Below the pieces are notes generated by a model. That model ran no database searches, was not told the origin of the DNA, and saw only the letters and a program-made list of their open reading frames with translations. Shown in pieces: positions 18,410 through 29,600 of a stretch of 64,000 nt of DNA. The DNA is from Bacteroidota bacterium (lineage in GTDB: Bacteria; Bacteroidota; Bacteroidia; AKYH767-A; OLB10). The stretch covers positions 1 to 64,000 of the forward strand of contig JADKFV010000012.1 of assembly GCA_016717325.1 (NCBI GenBank), given 5' to 3'. A program made the position numbers and the translations under genes. Within the stretch, counting starts at the first letter, position 1; every line of letters starts with the position of its first letter.

Positions 18410-19672
18410 TTAAAAATCTGCCTTATCACGGCCTAAGAAACTTTGAACACAACGGAAACCAACATAACATTTCGAAGTGTCGCCAAATTCCCATGATCTT
18501 GTACCTGTTTGAAGATAATACCCAATATCTTTCCATGAACCACCACGAATAACTTTTCTACGCATTGCGGGCAAATCATCTTCTTTGTATTCGTAATCGT
18601 AATCGGTATTTAAATCGTGTGTAAAATTATATGAAGATGCTTCATATGCATCACGGCACCATTCGGAAACATTACCAGCCATGCAATAAAGACCAAAATC
18701 ATTTGGCCAATAGGATGTTACTTTTACAGAATAAAAACCACCATCATCGGTATAATTACCACGCATTGGTTTAAAATTTCCTAAAAAGCAACCCAGGCTA
18801 TTCCTTATATAAGGGCCGCCCCAAGGATAAGGACTTTGTTCTAAACCACCACGAGCAGCATATTCCCATTCAGCTTCGGTTGGCAATCTATAGTCTTGGT
18901 GATATGGTTCTTCGATGGCATCAAGGTAATTATTTTGTAACATAGTACGCCATATACAAAATGCTCTTGCTTGCTTCCATGTAACACCAACTACAGGATA
19001 ATCATCATAAGCCGGATGCCAAAAATACATTTGTGTCATTGGCTCATTGAATGAATACGTGTAATCATGTATCCAGGTTAAAGTATCAGGGTAGACATTA
19101 ATTATGTCTTTCTTTATAAATACAGAGCGATCGGTTTTACCTTGTTCTCTATTTACTTTAGCTGCAGCGGTTTTCAAATCAATCCAATAGTACTCAAAGT
19201 TCAATTTCCTGGAATCAATTTCTTTACGCTTGTAAAATCTTTCGCTTTCGGGTAAAAACATTTCGTTGAGCTTTTCAACATTATCCTCATCATCCCATTT
19301 TATTCTTTTACGCCAATTGAGCATTTCGGTATACTCACCTTCATTAATAATATGCTCTTCCCCTATTAATCGGTGTGCAATAGAATCACGCACCCAATCA
19401 ACGAACTGACGGTATTCATTATTAGTTATTTCTGTATCATCCATATAAAATGCATGTACAGTAACATTGCGGGTTTGCGATGTAATAGCATAAGGCACAT
19501 CTTGGTCGCTAGGGCCCATAGCATAAGATCCTGATGGGATGTAAACCATACCATAAGGATCAGGTTGATACCATGAAGGTCTGTTTAGAACTCCAGTCAA
19601 TTGACCCTTGTTCCCCCCCCCACAGCCATAAAACAACCATGTGATGCAAATAAATAAAAATACTTTCTTCAT
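18410..19672 (-). CDS. gldK: Gliding motility / T9SS lipoprotein GldK
   Basis: 420 residues. Lipoprotein signal MKKVFLFICITWLFYGC with the lipidated Cys at residue 17, followed by GGGNKG. The rest is an FGE-sulfatase (SUMF1-like) domain: MVYIPSGSYAMGPSD, EITNNEYRQFVDW, YPVVGVTWKQARAFCIWR, LPTEAEWEYAARGG, AGNVSEWCRDAY, VIRGGSWKD, GFRCVQ. GldK forms the outer-membrane-linked periplasmic ring with GldN. The codons for Gly18-Gly20 are a run of nine Gs (19613-19621), a slippage-prone tract placed right behind the lipobox: gain or loss of one base would abolish the protein. Confidence 0.95.
   Translation of the reverse strand: MKKVFLFICITWLFYGCGGGNKGQLTGVLNRPSWYQPDPYGMVYIPSGSYAMGPSDQDVPYAITSQTRNVTVHAFYMDDTEITNNEYRQFVDWVRDSIAHRLIGEEHIINEGEYTEMLNWRKRIKWDDEDNVEKLNEMFLPESERFYKRKEIDSRKLNFEYYWIDLKTAAAKVNREQGKTDRSVFIKKDIINVYPDTLTWIHDYTYSFNEPMTQMYFWHPAYDDYPVVGVTWKQARAFCIWRTMLQNNYLDAIEEPYHQDYRLPTEAEWEYAARGGLEQSPYPWGGPYIRNSLGCFLGNFKPMRGNYTDDGGFYSVKVTSYWPNDFGLYCMAGNVSEWCRDAYEASSYNFTHDLNTDYDYEYKEDDLPAMRRKVIRGGSWKDIGYYLQTGTRSWEFGDTSKCYVGFRCVQSFLGRDKADF
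19613..19621. repeat. G9 homopolymer at the gldK lipobox
   Basis: Nine Cs on the plus strand (nine Gs in the gldK sense) encode Gly18-20 directly after the lipid-anchored Cys17. The present length keeps gldK in frame. Nine is near the length at which bacterial G tracts become hypermutable. Confidence 0.9.
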
Positions 19673-19799
19673 CTTCGGTATTATTATGCCGTAAATTTAA
19701 TTAATATCTTTAGAAACGTCAAATAAATGTAAATATTTTGTAAAATAATATTATTTTAACATTTGAACAGGAAACAAATAAAACAATAATATATGAGAA

Positions 19800-20723
19800 C
19801 TACAAATATCTTACATTGATATTGCGGAATATTGGCTTCTTTTTAGGATTAAAGCAATATCCTAGCATGATTTCATGTGAACCATCGCTGTAATTTTTCA
19901 ATTCTGAAGATGTAAAGTCATATGAGTAACCAATCTTTAGTCCATTAAAAATATTAAAACCCGCCATTAATACAAATGCGTCTTCAATACGATATGAGGC
20001 TCCAACCCAAAACTTCTCATTAAAATGCGCCAATACATTAGCATCTAATTGTGTAGTTGCACCATCATTTTTAACAAAAACGGAAGGCGTAAGACCAATT
20101 GAAGGAGATAAATCAAATCTATAACCAGCAGTACCATAATAGTGACGAGATAGTTTGTATTTGGTTACCCCTAAATCAAAGCTTCCTTCTGCTAAATGAG
20201 ACGATGAAAAGCCGATATATAATTTTTCATTATTATAATATATTCCTGCCCCTAAATCAGGAACTACATTTGCTTTAACACTACCAGGGATGTTAGGATC
20301 ACCGGGATCGTTCGGATTGAATTTTGTACCATCGATAGATTTTTGCATATATCCTGCATCGATACCAATTCCTAATTTACCAGTAGCCCCAACGTTGAAT
20401 CGAAATGCATAACCCAACTTTACCCCGAAAGTCTTTTCGTATCCTAATTGGTCTTGAAACAAAGTTAAACCTAATCCGCCATGTAAAACATCCACAGGGG
20501 CATCAAGACTTATTAAACCAGTTTTGGGTTGACCATCACCAGAATACCCTGCCCATTGAGAGCGATATAAAAGTGAGCCACAAAATGCACCGGAACTGCC
20601 TGCATATGCCGGGTTCACAAAAAGCTTGTTATGCATATTTTGACTAAACTGTGGGTCTTGCTGACCATAAGTGTAAAGGATAGAACCGAAAATTAACAGG
20701 AATGAACACGTAATTTTTTTCAT
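19800..20723 (-). CDS. PorP/SprF family T9SS membrane protein
   Basis: 307 residues, signal peptide ending TYGQ, then QDPQFSQNMHNKLFVNPAYAGSSG, the hallmark PorP/SprF start. The remainder is a chain of amphipathic beta strands (LSLDAPVD, GLGLTLFQDQLGYEKT, GIYYNNEKLYIGFSSSHL, HYYGTAGYRFDLSPSIGLTPSVF, KIGYSYDFTSSEL, HEIMLGYCF) of an outer-membrane barrel. Members help anchor T9SS cargo with type B sorting domains or act next to GldKN. It lies 127 bases upstream of gldK on the same strand and is probably part of that transcription unit. Confidence 0.92.
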   Translation of the reverse strand: MKKITCSFLLIFGSILYTYGQQDPQFSQNMHNKLFVNPAYAGSSGAFCGSLLYRSQWAGYSGDGQPKTGLISLDAPVDVLHGGLGLTLFQDQLGYEKTFGVKLGYAFRFNVGATGKLGIGIDAGYMQKSIDGTKFNPNDPGDPNIPGSVKANVVPDLGAGIYYNNEKLYIGFSSSHLAEGSFDLGVTKYKLSRHYYGTAGYRFDLSPSIGLTPSVFVKNDGATTQLDANVLAHFNEKFWVGASYRIEDAFVLMAGFNIFNGLKIGYSYDFTSSELKNYSDGSHEIMLGYCFNPKKKPIFRNINVRYL

Positions 20724-20829
20724 ATATTTTTGATAAATTAGGTACTAGGCTTGTTTGAGCGCGGTAAAGAAATAAAATTAATTATAAATTACAAAATACA
20801 TTAGTGAAACTTTTTTCACAAATAGTTTA

Positions 20830-21998
20830 TTAGCTGAGTTTTTTAAATGTTTGCCACCATCTTTCAGGCATTTCATTGTTGCATGCAGATAAATAATCTT
20901 TATATGAACATGGAACAAGGTGCTGACGTTTAACTTTATTTTGACCATCAGGCACTGAATTTCCATCCACCATCGGTCACTGGTAAGGCTTTTGAGAAAA
21001 ATGAGTTCATTGTCTATTTCAGAAAGTGAAACAATGTACTTTAGAAATCCATTTTTGTTGAATGCCGGAAATTCATTTTTGCGTTTGTTGAAACCATCAA
21101 TATAATACCACACCATCTGAGCCACTAGTTTAGCCGTGTTTTGCTAATATCTAATGACGGCACATAATTATGAACGCCAAACGATGTTACTTTTTCGCTT
21201 AAACCTGCATAAAAAGTCAATTGACATGCTTCTTCAGCATATAATCCGTTTGGGGCTGCAAGGTAAGTTGCCATAGCATCACAGTTTCTAATTGACGCTA
21301 TATCAAAACTCAACAAATCTGTATTCCGAAACACAGGTTCAATGTCTTGCATCTCTTTGCGAACATACCCCAATCTGTAAGAATCGAAATATAGTTTAGT
21401 CATTTTTTCGATAGCATCTTCACCTGTGAAGTATGTTTGATGACCTATGTGGCTATAGTTGAAAAGGTAATTGGGTTGTTCCATTATTATATGACCCAAA
21501 TAGGATTGAGAGTTCAGCCCTTCTTCGGGTTCACCTAAATCGAAGCGAGCATCAATGTTGGTAATATTAATGATTTGTGCTAATTGTTTGTAAGCTCCAT
21601 ATTGGCCATATATTAAATCTTGACTACCACCAAAATAATCGGAAAAATATTGTTGTGATAAGTTCGGCACACAATAATGAAACTGCCATATAGGTATCAT
21701 TAACTGTTTTGCCGACAATGAGATTACCTAAATCGATTATTTGGTGCTTACCATAATGTTGCATTAATGATGCAATTTCAAATCGAATTACATCCGAACC
21801 CATTGCATAATCGCATTGAAATTTGCATCCTCGGCCTTCGTCAATTCCAAGCAATGCAATGCATGGTTCTGTGGTATCGAAATCAAATTCACCTGTCCCA
21901 AATTGTATAACTTTATCACCTATGGTTCCTTTAGCAAATTCGTTGTTTTTATAAACAACAGAAGGCTTTACAAAATTTCTTAATTCAGATAATGACAT
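20830..21998 (-). CDS. Formimidoylglutamase / arginase-family protein, frameshifted
   Basis: Reconstructed to about 389 residues over three open pieces. Ureohydrolase landmarks: TEPCIALLGIDEGRG, GGSQDLIYGQYGAYKQL (about residue 130), TNIDARFDLG, LSFDIASIRNCDA, NGLYAEEACQLTFYAGLSEKVTSFG and SDRWWMEI. The frame is lost at about 21632-21652 (T/A runs), at about 21131-21140 and by one missing G at 20957; restoring the last gives VPDGQNKVKRQHLVPCSYKDY and an end at TAA 20830-20832. It would release formamide or urea from N-formimino-glutamate or arginine with a binuclear Mn site. Some of the expected Asp/His metal ligands lie in the damaged parts. Three breaks make true decay possible, though sequence error is likelier. 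Confidence 0.8.
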
Positions 21999-22213
21999 AA
22001 TTATTTATTGAAGTTTGATAAAAAATATGTGCCCGGTCACAAATTAATTCAAATTACATCAGAATGATTTTTGTAGAAGTCATTCATTTGAAATCGAAAA
22101 ATAAAGTGGAAACGAACAAAATATATTATTCCCCAAATAAATAACTTTGTTTATTCTTAATGATTCTCAAGCATGAAAAGATGCTAACAAATAAAAAGTA
22201 ATAAGTAGTTAAA

Positions 22214-24630
22214 CTATAAAGCCTTCTTTTTTGCGGCAGATTTTTTTGCCGGTGCTTTCTTAATAGCAGTCTTTTTAAATGGTTTTGCTTTTGCATCGGC
22301 AGCAGCTTTTGAACGGGCACCAAATCTAGGCTTTGAAGGAGGCGCAGTTTTGGCAATTTCTAATATTTCGGCAAAAGTTATAGCGCTTGGTTCTGTTCCT
22401 TTGGGTATCCTAAGGTTTTGGTCACCATGCGCAATAAAAGGACCCCAACGACCTTTTAAAATTCTGGTGTTTTCATCTTCGGCAAAAACCTTAATCACTT
22501 TATCTATGTCTGCCTGTCTTTTATTTTTTATTATCTCTATGGCTCGTTCTTCTTCTACGGTATATGGGTCGTCAGTTTTTGCCAAAGAATAAAATGCCCC
22601 ATTGTGACGTACATAAGGACCAAAACGACCAATGGCAACTACCATATCTTCGTCTTCAAATTTGCCAATAGTTCTAGGTAAGCGGAATAAGTCCATGGCT
22701 TCTTCCATGGTAATTGTTTCGAGGCGCTGACCTGGACGTAGCTTAGCGAATAATGGTTTTTCCTCTTCGGTAAGAGGAGACAATTGAACCAAAGGTCCAA
22801 ATCGACCAATTCTTACTAAAACAGTTTTGCCCGTTGCGGCATCCACACCTAAAATTCTTTCACCCGAAGCGCGTTCCCCTTCTTTTTCAGTTATTAATAC
22901 ATCTTTGTGAAATGGCTCATAAAATTCACGAAGCATATCTTGCCATTTTATTTCGCCACGCGATATTTCATCAAACTCATCTTCTACTCTTGCCGTAAAA
23001 CTGTAATCGAGTACATCATCAAAATGTTTTACCAGGAAATCGGTAACAACGGTTCCTATATCCGTAGGAAACATTTTCGATTTTTCGGCACCAGTTATTT
23101 CTGTTTTTTCCGATGCATCAATCTTATCGTTTTGTAAAGTGAGTATATTTATTTTTCGCTCTCTCCCCTGCTTATCTTCTTTAATAACATATCCTCTTTT
23201 TTGAACAGTGGATATGGTTGGTGCATATGTTGATGGACGGCCTATACCAAGTTCTTCTAACTTTTTCACTAAACTTGCTTCAGTATATCTTGCGGCCGGA
23301 TAGCTGAATTTTTCGGCAGCAGTAATATTATTTAGGTCGAGAACCTGGCCTATTGACAATGGTGGTAAAAGTCCTTTTGTATCTTCGTCTTCACTATCTT
23401 CATCGGTGCTTTCCATGTACACTTTCAAGAAACCATCAAATTTAATTACCTCGCCAGTAGCAATAAAATTATTAGGCAAGGTGCTGATATTAATTGTAGC
23501 GATAGTTCGTTCCAAAATAGCATCGGCCATTTGTGAAGCTATGGCGCGTTTCCATATCAACTCATATAATCTGCGCTCATTCGATTCACCTTCTGTGGTC
23601 GCATTTTCGAAGTATGTTGGGCGAATGGCTTCGTGGGCTTCTTGTGCATTGGCCGACTTGGTTTTATATATTCTGCGCTGATGGTATTTATTTCCATAGC
23701 TGGTTTCAATTTGCTGCATCGATGCATCGAGGGCAAAATCGGATAAGTTTACCGAATCGGTTCTCATATACGATATCTTCCCTGCCTCGTATAATTTTTG
23801 CGCCACTACCATTGTTTGTGCCACGCCAAAACCCAACTTACGGCTGGCTTCCTGCTGCAATGTCGAAGTTGTAAACGGTGCCGAAGGCGATTTTTTTCCC
23901 GGTTTTGTTTCGAGGTTACCAATTGTAAATGTAGCACCCTTACATTGTTCCAAAAATTGTTGAGCCTCTTCCCTAGTATTGTATTTGGTTGGCAATTCGG
24001 CTTTCAATAGTACGTTACTTCCTTTATTATCCTTCACATTAAACTGTGCCACCACTTTATATGATGATGTAGAATTATGTGCTTCAATCTCACGCTCGCG
24101 TTCTACTATTAGACGCACAGCTACAGATTGAACCCTGCCTGCAGATAAACTAGGTTTTACTTTTTTCCATAGCACTGGCGACAATTCGAAACCTACCAAC
24201 CTATCGAGAATTCTGCGGGCTTGCTGTGCATCAACAAGATTTTTATCTATTTGACGTGGGTTGTTTATAGCATCGGTTATAGCCTTTTTTGTAATCTCAT
24301 GAAAAACGATGCGCTTAGTATCTTTCCTTGTAAATTTAATGCCTCAAATAAGTGCCAAGATATGGCTTCCCCTTCGCGGTCGTCATCTGTTGCTAGCCAT
24401 ACCGAAGTAGCCTTGGCAGCAAGTTTGGTGAGTTCTTTTATTACCTCTACTTTGTCGGGACTAATTTCGTAATTGGGTTGAAAATTGTTTGCAATGTCAA
24501 CAGCTTTATCGCTTTTTGCCAAATCGCGCACATGACCATACGAGGACTTCACAATATAATCCTTACCGAGAAAACCCTCGATTGTTTTGGCTTTTGCCGG
24601 TGACTCAACAATTACTAAATTTGACGCCAT
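22214..24630 (-). CDS. topA: DNA topoisomerase I, one frameshift
   Basis: About 805 residues in two pieces. N-terminus: TOPRIM domain, SNLVIVESPAKAKTIEGFLG and WLATDDDREGEAISWHLFEAL. The catalytic Tyr is in ISYMRTDSVNLS; other family motifs are SAGRVQSVAVRLI and PTYFENA. The C-terminal half has topoisomerase repeat segments (GRFGPLVQL, GRFGPYVRH, GRWGPFIAHG) and ends in a Lys/Ala-rich tail (KAPAKKSAAKKKAL) probably for DNA binding. One A is missing at 24323-24325 in 'caaggaaagata'; restoring it gives LQGKDTKRIVFHEITKKAI. topA is essential in nearly all bacteria, so this is most likely a sequence error. It relaxes negative supercoils. Confidence 0.94.
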
Positions 24631-25044
24631 TATATGTTATTATACTTTTTATTAATGTAGTTTCCTATTTTTAGGGCGGGCAAATATAGACGATTAATCG
24701 AAAATCAAATTTTTTTAAAAATTGTTTGCCCTCCTATTTTTATTACTGCAATAAATGTGCTTAATTTTTTATTGTGTGGAAAATGTGTATTGAGTATCCT
24801 CCGAAAAGTATTTGCTGTCACGAAAAGCACGAAAGAATTGCGAATATTTTTTTTCAATTTAATTTATGCACATTGATTGCCCTTTTTTAATACAATTTTG
24901 ATGTATGTGAGAATAGCGTTTATAATATTTTAGCTGCCCTAATATTCTAAAAAATTGTTTTAGGAGGGAACTTAACTTAGTAACCTTGAACTATTGAATG
25001 TCGACACCGTGATCGGCATCCCGACCCAAGAGTTGGGGCTTCAT
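24631..25044. other. Intergenic stretch, possible terminator at its left end
   Basis: 414 bases between the topA start and the stop of the T9SS gene to its left. Near 25012-25038 the GC-rich block 'ggcatcccgacccaagag' followed by 'ttggggct' can fold (CCCAA/TTGGG and longer imperfect pairing), possibly a terminator for nothing on the plus strand or for the minus-strand gene ending at 25045 only if that ran leftwards, which it does (25045 is its 3' end), so a role there is plausible. It resembles a segment at 4027-4043. Otherwise AT-rich with no gene. Confidence 0.35.
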
Positions 25045-26537
25045 TTACTCCTTCATCACCTTTGCCACATACACCTTTTTACCATTACTACAACGCAAAT
25101 AATACAAGCCTGTTGCCAATGCACTTATATCTATTTCATTATCGCGTTTTACAAAACTTACCTCCGCGCCCATGGCATTAAATATTTGTACTTGCTCTAT
25201 TTTTATTTCTGGCGAAATTGCAAATACTCCTGATGTTGGATTGGGCACACAACGTATATAGTTACCGTCATTAACACCAATTTGTGGTATGCTTGCGCTG
25301 CTTACTATGTTGGGGCATGTGTCAATATCGCAGCCGTTGCTATCGAGTTTTACTATCCATGCATCTTGGGTGTATCCGCCAAAGACTGTATCATATACAC
25401 TTGCCCAACCAAACAAAACTGTACCGCCATCGCTGGCTTGTATTACACTATTAAAATTGCTAACATCGTGATACATGGGCACTGCCGCCCAACCGCGTCC
25501 GTGTATGGCAGTACCGCACTATCGAACCGCGCAAACCACCCGACTTGCTTGTTTTGGCCGAGGTTGTTATTGCCTCCTGCCAGTATGTATTCATCATTTG
25601 GTAAATTGGTGACTGTACCACAAAACGCTCCATCGGGCAATGTGCCTATGCCATAAGTTTTCGACCATATTACATTACCTCCTGTGTCTATTTTGGTCAT
25701 GAGAATATCTCCATCCACAGGTGGACCAACGCTAATCAATTTGCCACCGTATAAAATCATATTTTCAGTTTTCAGCTTAATTAAACCACTAAACGATGAA
25801 TTTCCATTATTATATTTTTTACTCCAAAGCAGTTTGTTGTTTTTATCAAATTTTAAACCTATGCCTTCATAGGTTCCATTTCCCGCTTTGTACCTATACC
25901 CAGCAACTATGAAGGAGCTATCTTCTAACTCCACAATACCGTGCCCCTCTTCCCAATCAACATTATTGCCTATGAGTGTATCCCAAAGTTTGTTGCCCAG
26001 CGAATCGGTTTTTACTATGTACAGTTGGCTTTGTTGAAGGGTGTTGCCTACATGGTTTTGGGCATAGCCGGTGATAATGAAACCGCCTTCGTGGGTTTCG
26101 CAAAAATCGTTTAAAAGGGTACGAGTATAGTTTGTGGGTAATTGTTTGGTGAATATGGTGTCTCCCAGCATATTTAATTTGTAAAGATATCCTGTTAAGT
26201 CATTTTGGTTGGCAATTCGTTTGAAGCAAATTAATGCCAAATTGTTATTTTTTAATTGCTTTATTTTATATGAAATTAATGCCAAATTCGACTCTGCAAA
26301 TATTTTTGAATAAATGCTATCTCCATTGTAATCGGTAAACAATAAATTGATGTAACCAGAATCAGTTGTCTGAAGTGTGACACCTTGGTCAATTACATAT
26401 CCTTGTCCTTTTATCTCGCAACCTGATGCAGCCCCATCTAATAATTCATAGTGACCATAAGTTTTATTAAATGAAATTAATTGACTGTAACCTTTAAGTT
26501 GCATTATTATGAAGAAGTAAAATATAATATTTTTCAT
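25045..26537 (-). CDS. T9SS type A sorting domain protein with beta-propeller-like repeats, one frameshift
   Basis: About 497 residues from ATG 26537 (MKNIIFYFFIIMQLKGYSQ, signal peptide). The body repeats a motif like KTDSLGNKLWDTLIG, LKFDKNNKLLWSKKYNNG, KIDTGGNVIWSKTYGIG, at about 50-residue spacing, as in secreted propeller-like proteins of Bacteroidota. The C-terminus is a T9SS type A domain: CVPNPTSGVFAIS ... VQIFNAMGAEVSF ... ATGLYYLRCSNGKKVYVAKVMKE. The frame is broken at about 25502-25506 (one base missing in 'cacggacgcgg'; restored GRGWAAVPMYHDV). It follows the long beta-helix gene by about 70 bases. It is cargo for the GldKLMN system; its target is unknown. Confidence 0.85.
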
Positions 26538-26606
26538 TGTGGAAAAAAAATAAAATCCAACCAAATGAAAATTACAAATGGTTTGGCTTAGAATTAATAA
26601 ATTTAT

Positions 26607-29600
26607 TTACTTTATGATAACAATTTTGGTAGTACCCAAGCTATTACCATTACATTTAAGAATGCATGTATAAATTCCATTTTGCAAATCTTGCGCATCA
26701 ACAATTATTTGACCTTGTGTGTCAGTTAAAACTATTTGTTTCACTTTTCGTCCATCCATTGTATACAGCTCAAACGCATTATTGCCATCATCCAGCCCGC
26801 TATATGTAATGGTAAAGGATGTTATTGTAGGATTTGGAAATACAGTTAACATAACATTGTTATTATAACTTAATGTTTCCAATTCCCTTGTTCCATTGCC
26901 ATTACCAAAGTCCTCAATCACCCTTGTATAATTGTACTTAAAGTAAGTTTGCAAAATTGATTGTGCATTGTATGCTACCGATGTGCCTGAGTTGGCAATT
27001 GCAGCAAGTGCAGTTACATCGGGTGTGCTTAGTTGTGTGTAGTACAAACCATTTTGCAACATGGTAAGTAGCATTTGATAAAAGGATTTGTAATTACTGT
27101 TTTGGATACCTGTACTACTTATAGAATTAAGCATATTTTGCGCTGTTGAGTATTGTTGGTTGCCAATATATGCAGGCACAAGTGTTTTTTTGCCAAGCTC
27201 CGTAGTATCGGCTTCCATTACATTTATTGCATTGCTAATACTATCGATACTTAGATAATATTGCACCAATCTATTTCGAAGCAATTCTTTTTGTTGGCCA
27301 TTACTTGTAGTATCCAATTGTAAACGTAATGCCGCTGCACATGCTGGGTCGCAAGGTGGAGGTATTACGCAACTGTTGGGATTATTATTTCCAAAACAAT
27401 CAGTATTATTTACAATTGCTGAAACGCAAGTTGGTCTCCAATTTATTATATTACTCGTCCCATAATAAGTAAAAACTGTAGTACTATTAATATGGCTATT
27501 GGGTACACCTAGACCTGGGCAATCGGGGTCGCTAAAAACATTGCCAGCTTGGGTAAAGTTGGGCCCTGGGCCACAATTAACACCTTGAGTGGTTAGTGTG
27601 CCGGGTGGCTGTGGTGCTATGGCCCAGGCAGTATTGTTCATACCTGCATAGCTATTGCAAAGTATGCTTAGGCCTGTGTTTACGTTACCACAGTTTTTTT
27701 GTGTTTGCTCGCCACGGTACAGGTTGGTGAGGGTGTTGTGGTCTACACTGCTGGTGTTTATGTCGGCACTTTCGTTTAGTATGCCGTAAGTATATTTGTT
27801 GTTGAATGTTGCTCCAATACCTGTAAAGGTATTTTGCGAAATGGTAAAATTTTTGGAGCCATTAGTGCATATGCCTATACGAGTGAGGCCTGTGGTATTT
27901 GATAATGCAAAGTAATTATTTGTAAAGTTGTAATGGCTACCACCTATGGTTTCTATACCGGTTTTACAATTACTAAACCTGTTGCCCGATGCGCTCACAT
28001 AATATAAAGAGTTGGCCCCATATCCGGCATAAATGCCTTTGGTAAGATGTTCAAAATTAAATACACTACCATTTGTCCAACTAATATTGAGCGAGCTTGA
28101 GTTGGTAAAAATACCATTTCCCATAAAGTCTTCGGGTTGAGTTACCAGCCCTTTGAATTTGGTACTAACAAAAACAATACGATTTACGCCACTTAAAAAC
28201 ACAAAGGCATCTTGAGTGAGTCGCTGCCCGGTATTGGAAATAAAATTCACATCGCGTAATTGTGCTGTGCTTTCAAATGTAGCATAATTGATTACACTTT
28301 TATTTGTCATTGGAGCATTGGCTGTAACAGGATACCTACCCCAATTAATGGCAATTCGATTGTTTACAAACTTTGCTCCCGTTGCCGATGTAACCTTTAT
28401 TACCCCGCCTCCAAATTGGCCGGTATTAAGCGGATAGCCACCCAAAGCATTCCAATTTGTATGTGTAGGATATTGGCATTTGTCGAGCGTAATACTCTTA
28501 AACATGTCTTGTATAATAGCTCCATTTTTTATTGAAACATATCCTTGCTTGCTTCCAAGCGTGCCAAATGTTTGTAACGAACCTGGGTCGCCCCAAACCT
28601 CCATGCCTTCCCACATAGTTCCATTACATTCTGTACTTGCTTTTAGCGTTGTTTTTAAGGCACCGGTACCATCAATTTCCAGCGTGCCACCTGGTTTAAC
28701 TACAATTTTCGTTGGTTGATTTGCATTTCCATAGTTAAAACTATTTGTAGATAAAAAATCGTAATCGCAAGTTTGGCGGGTATCGGCAAAAGAAATTTCG
28801 GCACCATTGTTTATTATAAGCTTTGCCCCATCCTCAATAAATATAGTGCCTCGTATTTTCTTTGGTGTGGACCAGGTAACAGTGGTGCCATTATATATTG
28901 TTAACCCGGTATTGAAATCATAAGTTTGATTTACTTGGCAATCGGGAGCAATTTTCACCATGAAAAAGTCTTCGTTATTCAGTTCATTATTGCCACAGTA
29001 AATTAATCCACCATCTTTGGTAAGCCTAAGTGCAAAAGTGCAATCAACGGCACCTTGTCCTTTGTAAGTTTTGGAGTAGTTTATGTTAGTGGCATTACCG
29101 CCACCGGGTATTCCCACTTTGTAAATAATTGTATTAATAACCAAAGGGCTGGCTGCTGTTGTTGCTGAAACATATGCTGTTTGCGTAGTTGGATCCCATG
29201 CCATAGAGGGGTCAAATTCAATACCATCGGCAAACCCTAACCGCTTAGCAGAGTTGTTTATTATATTCAAACTTTGGTCTAAACGGAAAACAGCAACGTC
29301 CGTATTGAGATACCAAACTTGTCCATTTACAATTCCATTGCTGCATGGACCACTTCCATAAGCTAAGTTATAATCTACGCCTGCAACTATAACAAATTGA
29401 GTTGAGCCAAGGTTAGATTGGTATATTTCAAATCCTCTTTGTTCGTTTGTTTCCGATTGAGCAAGGGAGCAATTAGCAGTGCCAATTAAATCTATATAAC
29501 CCTTTGAAGCAAGATCGGTCTCATCATATTTTTTTTCAAAAACTAAGTTGCCATTTAAATCCAGTCTTTTTATCCATAAATCTCTATCTCTTGTAACTGG

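Noticed and set aside
22126..22356. 76-codon minus-strand frame at the end of topA
   Set aside because: A different frame of the Lys/Ala-rich topA tail; the repeats there keep several frames open.
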